Origin: Aquarana catesbeiana
Taxonomy: Eukaryota; Chordata; Amphibia; Anura; Ranidae
Reading direction: 5' to 3'
Length of the DNA stretch: 64,000 nt
NCBI RefSeq assembly: GCF_042186555.1
Contig: NC_133325.1
Coordinates: 94,963,110 to 95,027,109, forward strand
Every line of letters starts with the position of its first letter. Position 1 is the first letter of the stretch. The notes under the pieces were generated by a model. It was not told where the DNA came from, did no database searches, and saw only the letters and a program-made list of their open reading frames with translations. The position numbers were made by a program, and so were the translations under genes. This document shows, in pieces, positions 56,525-64,000 of this stretch.

Positions 56525-58466
56525 TAGAAATGGGCCAAGCACCCCCCAGTTCAGTTCACACCAGAGCAGCCGAACATCGCAAAAAGTTCAGACCTGAACA
56601 CCAAACCCCATTAAAATCTATGCAATCCAAACTTGAAAAATCAAAAGTCCCTATTTTGAAAGCTTATATGCAAGTTATTAGGCATTTAAAAAAAGTGTAT
56701 GGGGGCCTGGGTACTGTCCTGGGGGACATGTATAACGCAATTTTTTTTTTTAAAAAAAGGATTGGACAATGATTTTAATTATGCTAAAAGTGAAACACTA
56801 AAAATGAAAAATTCCTTTAAATATAGTGCCTGGGGTGTCCCCTTAGTCTTCCTGTAAAGCGGCACATCTGTACAGTGTATAGAACCTGCTGCAGCAAAAC
56901 TGACATTTCTAAAGGAACAAAAATGCATTTAAATGTACTTTGCGGCTGCAAAAAAAGAAATTGAAAAAAGCGGCATGGGTTCCCCCCCAGTACATATCAG
57001 ACATTTAGGGTCTTGTTTGGATTTTAAGGGAAGCCCCTCGCCAAAATTTAAAAACAAATGGCGTGTGGTCCTCCCTAAAGAAAAGTGACTGCCCCCCTCC
57101 TGAACCATACCAGGCCACATGCCCTCCACATGGGAGGGTGGGTGCTTTGGGGTGGGGGGGCTCAGCCCCCCCTGCCTCAAAGCACCTTGTCCCCATGTTG
57201 ACGGGGACAAGGGCCTCTTCCCGACAAACCTGGGCTGTGGTTGTGGGGGTCTGCGGGCAGGGGGCTTATCGAAATCTGGAAGCCCCCCTTTAACAAGGGG
57301 GTCCCCAGATTCTGCCCCCCCATGTGAATGAGTATGGAGTACATTGTACCCTTGCCCATTCACCAAAAAAGTGTCAAAAATAAATAAAAACAGCAGACAG
57401 CTTTTTGACAAATCCTTTACTAAAATAATAAAAAAAACAAAAAACAATGTCCCCACGATGTGGATCCATTGTCAATCATGATGCCCACCACACCGCCGGA
57501 CCTGAAAAAAAAAGCATTGTATTCATCGAACGCTGACCGCTGAATGCCTACTCAGCCACGTGACAGTTCTTAAATAGGTAAGGGGCAGGCCACATGTGAC
57601 CTCACCTGGTGGCCCCACCGCTTTACTGACATCACTGGCCCAGACATCACAAAGGTCACCAGGTGTCTCACCCCTTACCTATTTAGAACTATCACCTGGC
57701 TGAGTAGGCATTCTACGGTCAGACTTCAACGAGTGTGGAGTTATTGCGGGTTTGGCAGTGTAGCGGGCATCGTGATGATGATGGATCTACTTCGGGGGAC
57801 ATTGTTTTTTATTTTGGATAATGTTTATTTATTTATTAATTTTTTTTAAATAAAGGAATTGTAAAAAAACCTGTTTACTGTTTTTATTTATTTTTGACAC
57901 ATTTTTGATGTATGGGTAGGAGTACAATGTACCCCAATACTTATTCACATGGGGGCGGGATCTTGTTAAAGTGGGCTTCCAGGTTCCAATAAGCCCCTTG
58001 CCTGCAGACCCCCACAGCCACAGCCCAGGGTTCTAGGGAAGAGGCCCTTGTCCCCATCAACATGGCTCTGCCCCCCAAAGCACCCGCCCCTCCATGTTGA
58101 GGGCATGTGGCCTGGTATGGGGGGGTGCTCGCACATCACCCCCCAGTTTCCTGGCTTGCCAGGCTGTGTGCTTGGATAAGGGTCTAGTATGGATTTCGGG
58201 GGGGACCCCACGCATTTTTTTTTTTTTTTTTGCATTGCTGGCAATTTTTTTTTTCTTTCAGCTGTCAGCAGAGAAGCCTGCTGACAGTGGATGATTCATT
58301 CATTGTTAAGGATGTGGCAGCCCACTCCTTAACAACATATTGACTGTGCGCTCGGCGGGGCAAACATCCCACTGAACGCAGAGACAATTTGGCTTATCTG
58401 CGAACACCTGAGCTGGCGATGTTCGGATCGAACTTTTACTTGGCCTAAACCATTTGCCCAATACTA
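56525..58466. mobile_element. hAT element, largely palindromic
   Basis: Ends TAGAAATGGGC and GCCCAATACTA match as inverse repeats at 9 of 11 positions. TTCACTAG is duplicated exactly (56517-56524 and 58467-58474). The left 300 bases match the left end of the 48550 element. The interior from about 57000 to 58230 is one large inverted repeat centred near 57635. No transposase is visible. Confidence 0.88.
57000..58230. repeat. Inverted repeat, arms of about 600 bp
   Basis: Paired landmarks are CCATACCAGGCCACATGCCC near 57105 with GGGCATGTGGCCTGGTATGG near 58102, GAATGCCTACTCAGCC near 57543 with GGCTGAGTAGGCATTC near 57697, and AATAGGTAAGGGG near 57574 with CCCCTTACCTATT near 57670. Arms are diverged by perhaps 10-20 percent by eye. 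Confidence 0.88.
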
Positions 58467-58706
58467 TTCACTAGTTCGCCAGTTGTCTAATGCATGTAAA
58501 TTGTCACCTAATGAGAAAAAGGTTGCTGACCCCTACTGTAAGGCATTGTTGATGACTTTACACACGCAAGCTATCCTACAAGCTAGAACCCTTGTGCCAA
58601 TTACTCTTTCAACTGCCCATGTACACCAGACACATGACTCACAGTAGCTTGCCACCACCTAGCAGTTTGTCTGCTGACTAGTCTGCTAGCCAACCATACA
58701 CACATA

Positions 58707-59230
58707 CGGGGGCGGCCGGTCAATGAGGGGTGCAGGGGTGCTGTCCCCCCAAAGTTCCCAAAGTTAGTTTGCATAATCATAGAATGATTTCTTTTTAAAT
58801 AACTGATAACATGACTAACATTTTTAAACATCTTAAAGTGCGGGGCTCCGGACTAATGTTAATGTTAATAAGCAGTTAACTAATGTTAATAAGCAGTTAA
58901 TTAGAGCCTGAGGCTCTAATTGGCTTGTTTTAGGTTGTCCTCCGGGCTCAGAGCACTGCACCCCAAACACTCCCACTTTTAGCGAATCAATATTCGCCAT
59001 TGCGTCACTTACGGTTTGCAGCTTCTTGTCCCGGCTAATCAGAACAGGAGGCTGAAAATTTGGAACACGTAAAGAAGACTGGGTTAACACAGAAGCCGGG
59101 TATGAGGGGAGCCGTGACCGCTGGAGTGCTCAGTTTTGTAGGTAAGCCTCACGACGTCCTCTGGTGAGTGCGGACCTGGAGAGGTTTTTTTGTGCCCCCC
59201 CAAAAAAAATGTTGGCACCAGCCGCCACTG
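58707..59230. mobile_element. hAT element with CGGGGGCGGCCGGT / CAGCCGCCACTG ends
   Basis: CACACATA is duplicated exactly (58699-58706 and 59231-59238). The right end CACCAGCCGCCACTG matches the right end of the element at 11494-12397. The 524-bp interior holds a local tandem piece (TAATGTTAATAAGCAGTTAA twice near 58853-58900) and no gene. Confidence 0.88.
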
Positions 59231-59486
59231 CACACATATAATATAGGGATAATCTCTGAGCTCAGATGGAATGTAAGATACATGTAAGCTGCAAGCAGTA
59301 AATTTGTGATACAAAATCAAACCGTAATGTTATAAAAAAAAAAAAAAAAAAACGCAGCACCGTGTAAAAAGTTAAAATCAACATGTAAACAAATATTCAT
59401 TAACTGATTACCTAAGATATATATAAATTCAACAATATACATATAAATCACATATGTGTGACCAAAAGTAATAAATGCAAGTGATT

Positions 59487-59760
59487 AAAGTGGTTGTAAA
59501 CCCTGTACTACTACTTTTACCTACAGGTAAGCCTATAATAAGGCTTACCTGTAGGTACCGTGAATATCTCCTAAACTTGCACCGTTTAGGAGATATTCAT
59601 GCTCGTGCCGTTTCTTCAGTAGCTGTCCCGTGACCGGCGTGTCCCATGCGCATGTGCGGGAGTGATGTCATCACAGCTCTGGCCAATCACAGCGCCGGAG
59701 CCGATCACATCGGTGTATGGGGGCTGCTGCAACAGCTTCGATCTAAGGTAAGTATTTCGT
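59487..59760. repeat. Dispersed repeat with twin hairpins
   Basis: TACCTACAGGTAAGCCT pairs with AGGCTTACCTGTAGGTA (59518-59557). Immediately after, GAATATCTCCTAAAC pairs with GTTTAGGAGATATTC (59563-59599). The G+C-rich tail, with GCGCATGTGCGGGAGTGATG, looks like part of the same repeat. Class not determined. Confidence 0.7.
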
Positions 59761-60517
59761 AATGAGCTAGTATGCGATAATAAGTGTCTAAAGCCAATAG
59801 CACACATGTCACCAACTCATGTGTCCATAAACTGTCCATTAAAAATTTCCAAAAAAGTAGTGCTGAAAGACATCCATTTATTGTAATAAAAAAAGAAAAG
59901 CCCCACAGTCTATTCATTGCACCCCAGTGCACACACAGGACTCCTACGAGATTCATATGAACACTATACAGTACAGTAAATGGACAAACAGCGCATGAAG
60001 GGTTAAACGACAGCCACAATAGCACACACACATTCTGGGAAATGGGAATGAACTTCCACATAGATGTAACATAGAAAAGGAAGGAACAGCTTGCATAGTG
60101 CAATACAGTTAAAACCACTAATTTATAATAGAACAAAGTGCGCGCTCACATGAAATAATGACAGAATAAAGTGATATCGCATTACACACATCCAATCAGC
60201 AGGCAGTAACTATGGTGTAGTGAGGCCCTCTTGTGGTCCAACAAAAAAATACACAATAAGATTCTGGTTTGCTAAAGTTTTGTTGAAAACAAAAAAAATC
60301 AATCCGGTATAGATAAATTATAACATTGCAAAGATTTTAGTATATTTTAGCAGATTATTATAATTTTCTGTTCTGAAGAAATAGCTCTTTTAAGTATATC
60401 TTTTCTCAGACTGATTGTTGAATGGAAATGTCAACCTTCATTATAACCAGCCCAGGCATCTATTTGTTGTAATGAGAAAATCTGCTCTTTCTGTCCTCAT
60501 TTAGGCACAGAATAGCC
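59761..60517. other. No recognised feature
   Basis: No supported gene or element in this AT-rich stretch. Confidence 0.4.
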
Positions 60518-60520
60518 TTA

Positions 60521-60945
60521 TGCCCCATACACACCAGCGGAATTTTCATCAAAAAAAGTGTGATGGGGGCTTTTGGTCAGATATTCCGACCGTGTGTATG
60601 CCCCATCCAATTTTTTCTGTCTGAATTTCCGCCAGCAAAAGATTGAGAGCTGGTTCTCTACTTTTCCGACGGAAAAAGTTCTTGACAGGAAATTCTGTTC
60701 CTCTGTATGCAATTCCAACGCGCAAAAAAACACGCATGCTCGGAAACAATTCGACGCATGCTCGGAAGCATTGAACTTCATTTTCTCGGCCCGTCGTAGT
60801 TTTGTACGTCACCGCGTTCTTGGCGGTAGAAAGTTCAGAGAACTTTTGTGTGACTGTGTGTATGCAAGGCAAGCTTGAGCGGAATTCCGTCGGAAAAACC
60901 ATCCAAGATTTTTCCGATGGAAATTCCTCTCGTGTGTACGGGGCA
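60521..60945. mobile_element. PIF/Harbinger-like MITE (TGCCCCRTACACAC family)
   Basis: Ends TGCCCCATACACACC and GTGTGTACGGGGCA are inverted. TTA flanks both sides (60518-60520 and 60946-60948). The interior has repeated TTTTCCGACGG and AATTCCGTCGG motifs. This copy gives the clean 3-bp duplication for the family. Confidence 0.85.
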
Positions 60946-61014
60946 TTAGGCCTTGTACACATGAGTTTTAGCTTGTACAGCATTGTACACATCAAGCTTT
61001 TTACAAGGCATTTA

Positions 61015-61381
61015 GCATACCTCCCAACTGTCCCTGATTTCGAGGGACTGTCCCTGATTTGGAACAATTTCCCTCTTTTCTCCTCATTTGTCCCTCATTT
61101 TGGTCTGATCTATATAGTTGTATATAAAATGCACTATTAATCTATCAAAAAGTGTTTCACAGTGCTAATCCTTTCATCCAATTTCTAAATGGCTGTATTT
61201 GGAAATTCCAAAAGCCAATATAAAGGAATATTAGTGGTAAAAAAAGCACTTGTGAGTTTAACTAAACATTTTTTTTGTACAATTCTCCATTAGTGGGGCG
61301 TGACAGGGGGTGTGTCCTATGAGTACATACTTTTACTAATAGGTGTCCTTCATTGCCCTTTTAGAAAGTTGGGAGGTATGC
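61015..61381. mobile_element. MITE with GCATACCTCCCAACT ends
   Basis: GCATACCTCCCAACT and AGTTGGGAGGTATGC are perfect inverse repeats bounding 367 bp. ATTTA is on both sides (61010-61014 and 61382-61386), a possible 5-bp duplication. TGTCCCTGATTT is repeated twice near the left end. Superfamily uncertain. Confidence 0.75.
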
Positions 61382-61603
61382 ATTTAGAGATCTTTGAGCA
61401 AGCTTTAAGCTGTTTTTTTTAGGGGCAGTTCACATGTGCTTCAACTTGTATAAGAGTAGTGTGAACACTAAGCTTTCTGTACACAGGAGCCTCAGCATTT
61501 ACAAGAGTGTGACCATGTACAGTCATTTACTTGTATGGCAAGCTGTACATGGCACCTGTTTTATTAAATGACCTTGGATAATAGGGAATACACAATTTTT
61601 TAT

Positions 61604-62523
61604 TAGGGTTGTCCCGATACCACTTTTTTAGGACCGAGTACAAGTACCGATACTTTTTTTCAAGTACTCGCCGATACCGATTACCGATACTTTTTTTTTA
61701 ATGTCACGTGACAGTTTTTTTTTTTTGGGGGGGGGGGGGGTGAACGTTGTATGTGTGTGTGTTTTTTTTGTTTTTTTTTTACAATTTTTATTTTTTACAA
61801 TAATATTTTTTTATTCTTTATTGTTTTTTTTTTAATCAGCCCTTTTGGGGGACTTTGGTGAGATATCAGGGGTCTTAACAGACCTCTGATATCTCCCCCT
61901 TGAGACAGAGAAAGAGACAGAGGATAGAGATTCCCCAGTCCCTTTCTCTGCAGCGTCAGCTGCACTGAGAATGAATGGAGAGAAGACAGCGGCTTCTCTC
62001 CATTCATAAACTGACGCATTGTAATCACAGGAGATTACAATGTTTCAGTTATGTGAATAGACAGAGTCAGCTGACTCTATCCATACACAAAGGAAGGAGG
62101 GGGAGGACGGAGGAACTGAGGGGGAGAATGGAGGGGACAGATAAGGAGAGAGGAACGGAGGGGGAGAATGGAGGGGACAGATAAGGAGAGAGGAATGCAG
62201 GGGACAGATAAGGAGAGAGGAAAGGAGGGGGAGAACGGAGGGGGACAGATAAGGAGAGAGGAATGCAGGGGACAGCGGAGAGGAACGGAGGGGGCACGGA
62301 GGAGGATGCAGTGACAGTCAGCTGTGAGCGATCACCGCTGTATGTCACTAAAGCTGGTGAAAGCCGCTGGGGGAGAATCTTGTAACTCCCCCACGCGCCG
62401 ATCACAGCTGTCTTCCAGGTATCGGCGGAAGCATCGGGAGCATTTGCCCGAGTACAAGTACTTGGGCAAATGCTCGGTATCGGTGCCGATACCGATACTA
62501 GTATCGGTATCGGGACAACCCTA
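61604..62523. mobile_element. hAT element (TAGGGTTGTCCCGATACC ends)
   Basis: TAGGGTTGTCCCGATACC and GGTATCGGGACAACCCTA are perfect inverse repeats. TTTTTTAT is duplicated exactly (61596-61603 and 62524-62531). Sub-terminal CGATACCGAT motifs repeat at both ends. The 920-bp interior holds T and G runs and a purine-rich array at 62095-62295. Confidence 0.92.
62095..62295. repeat. Purine-rich minisatellite in hAT element
   Basis: Units such as GGGGACAGATAAGGAGAGAG with GAACGGAGGGGGAGAATGGA are repeated four to five times. The plus strand is almost all purine. Confidence 0.9.
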
Positions 62524-62545
62524 TTTTTTATAATATTATATGTGA

Positions 62546-62640
62546 TTAACTAGTTGTCCCACACCCACTGTACATATACTGCGAGCAGGTGGCACGCACA
62601 GGCAGAATCACATACATGTATGCAGGGCAGCTGATAAGGC
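62546..62640. mobile_element. Relic of piggyBac left end
   Basis: TTAACTAGTTGTCC, then GCAGGTGGCACGCACAGGCA and GAATCACATACATGTATG, align with the left end of the large piggyBac element (31128-31205). The rest of the element is not recognisable. Confidence 0.5.
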
Positions 62641-62988
62641 AGTAAAGCCAACCCTCCTGTACTGGGCCCATGCCTCATTTGTTTAAAAGGCATCTGGTGA
62701 GCAGGCGGGTTGGCTGCACTGCCTTATTGCTGACACTTGTGACTCTTGTTGATCCCCCTGCAGCGCTGCTGGCTTCTACTCTTCTTTCTCCCTCCGGCTT
62801 GCATCTGCACCCCCTTCCACCTGCTGTTCGGCACCCTCTGTGTGCCCCCACCCCTGCAGCGCTTCTGGCTTCTCTCCTCTCCCACAGCTGCAGTCACACA
62901 GGTTGATTGGTTTCAGGATGGAGAGCGGGGGGGGGGGAACCAGTAAATATGTAAGTTACCGACCTCTACCTTTGCTGAATAAACACAG
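62641..62988. other. No recognised feature
   Basis: A C/T-rich stretch with repeated CCCCTGCAGCGCTGCTGGCTTCT-like words near 62755 and 62850. No supported gene. Confidence 0.4.
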
Positions 62989-62991
62989 TAA

Positions 62992-63275
62992 TGCCGCATA
63001 CACATGAAAGGACTTTCCAGCAGAAAAGGTCTGACGTAATCATTCCATCAGACATTCCGATCGTGTGTGGGCTTCATCGGACTTCCCCCTTCGAAAATTC
63101 TGATGGACCTAGAAATAGAACATGTTTTAAATCTTTCCGACGGAATCAATTCCTATCGGGAAAACCGTTCGTCTGTATGCTATTTCGACGGACCAAAAAT
63201 GACGCAAGGGCAGCTATTGGCTACTGGCTATTGAACTTCCTTTTTCCAGTCCCGTCGTACGTCATCGCATTCTTA
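62992..63275. mobile_element. Harbinger-like MITE, left half, interrupted
   Basis: TAA then TGCCGCATACACATG begins a diverged copy of the 14961/60521 family. It is cut at 63275 by a second copy. The right half is not found within the window. Confidence 0.65.
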
Positions 63276-63640
63276 TGCCCCGTACACACGGTCGGATTTT
63301 CCGATGGACAATGTCCGATCGGAGCGTGTTGTTGGAAATTCCGACCGTGTGTGGGCGCCATCGGACATTTTCCATCGGATTTTCCGACACACAAAGTTGG
63401 ACAGCAGGAGATAAAATTTTCCGACAACAAAATCCGATCGCGTCAAATCCGACCGTGTGTGGCCTGTTCCGACGCACAAAGTGCCACGCATGCTCAGAAG
63501 AAATTCCGACACGGGACAGCTCGTTCTGGTAAACTTAGCGTTCGCAATGGATACAGCACTTTCGTCACGCTGCAATGTAAAAAATGGTTTAATACAGCGC
63601 ACTCTCTTCTTCTTTATAATGTGACAAGAATTAAGTAGTT
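63276..63640. mobile_element. Harbinger-like MITE, left part of a second copy
   Basis: After TTA, TGCCCCGTACACACGGTCGG starts a copy very close to the left half of 14961-15394, through CACAAAGTGCCACGCATGCT. Its right end is not reached or recognised. The end position is an estimate of where similarity is lost. Confidence 0.7.
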
Positions 63641-64000
63641 TTGCTGCTCATATTCACACACACTTCTCACAAACTTTTATTTGTGTTTTTTTAGTGGGAT
63701 TCCCTCAATATATTGTTATTAGTTGTCACATCTGACAGTTTTATATTTTTTATGTTTTTTTTATTTTGTTTTTAAGCCTTTTTTTTTCTTTAATGTTTGG
63801 ATTTTTTCCAAGGCTGATCTTTGTTCAATGTTATTTTTATTTTTACTCCAGAATATTTTTGTGTGTGTTTTGTGTGGCAAGTTACCCCAACACCATTGAT
63901 ATCTTTTATTATTTAATCTCAAGGAGATTGTTTGTTGTTGGTGTCCCTTGTTCATTTCACATTGTATATTAGAAATGTACCTGAATCCTCACAAACAAAC
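63641..64000. other. No recognised feature, T-rich
   Basis: T-rich DNA with no supported gene. It may still belong to a longer version of the preceding MITE family. Confidence 0.35.

Noticed and set aside
56929..57456. 175-residue minus-strand open frame
   Set aside because: It lies in one arm of the palindromic hAT element. It is proline-rich low-complexity sequence and the opposite arm does not keep the frame.

Overview
This window looks like intergenic or intronic DNA from a large, repeat-rich vertebrate genome, most likely a true (ranid) frog. I recognise no host protein exon, tRNA, rRNA, CRISPR array or bacterial-style gene. The organism call is an inference. It rests on the mixture of element classes (DIRS, Penelope, CR1/L2, L1-like, Ty3/gypsy, Ty1/copia, hAT, Tc1, piggyBac and PIF/Harbinger-like MITEs) and on short element families I associate with ranid frogs, such as the MITE starting TGCCCCGTACACACGGTCGG. 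Every coding remnant I could read is broken by stops, frameshifts, deletions or inversion, so no element here looks autonomous.

Layout. 1-6.7 kb: tail of a hAT transposase with a tandem-repeat 3' region, a hAT MITE end, a TA microsatellite joined to a Tc1 end, and a piggyBac-like MITE. 6.8-11.3 kb: a minus-strand Ty1/copia remnant with its 3' LTR, then a plus-strand Ty3/gypsy remnant whose RT contains an inverted block. 11.5-17.9 kb: two hAT elements, a Harbinger-like MITE, a deleted Tc1 element sitting inside a TA microsatellite, and a piggyBac MITE. 18.0-20.5 kb: a second copia element with 5' LTR and half-tRNA primer site, split by a piggyBac-like MITE. 21.1-24.2 kb: a CR1/L2 LINE with two MITE insertions. 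24.65-29.8 kb: a nearly full-length DIRS element on the minus strand. 31.1-37.0 kb: a 5.9-kb piggyBac element with TTAA ends, an internally deleted transposase, a triple GATC-rich repeat and a large palindrome.

38.5-40.6 kb: a 2.1-kb fold-back repeat. 42.0-44.0 kb: a hAT element with a 1.3-kb G-poor array nested in a small MITE. 44.3-44.6 kb: an L1-like fragment. 48.5-50.1 kb: two hAT elements with perfect 8-bp duplications. 51.8-52.6 kb: the Penelope GIY-YIG end. 52.9-56.5 kb: minisatellites, a TATC microsatellite and a small hAT. 56.5-59.2 kb: two more hAT elements, one largely palindromic. 59.5-64 kb: hairpin repeats, Harbinger-like MITEs and a hAT element of the TAGGGTTGTCCCGA family.

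The genes do not form a pathway. The window records successive nested insertions, and many insertions can be ordered in time because target-site duplications (8 bp for hAT, TTAA for piggyBac, TTA/TAA for Harbinger-like, TA for Tc1) are still readable. The observations most worth a second look are the large palindromes, the GATC-rich triple repeat in the piggyBac element, the DIRS recombinase whose catalytic tyrosine codon is a stop, and the G-poor array inside a hAT element.
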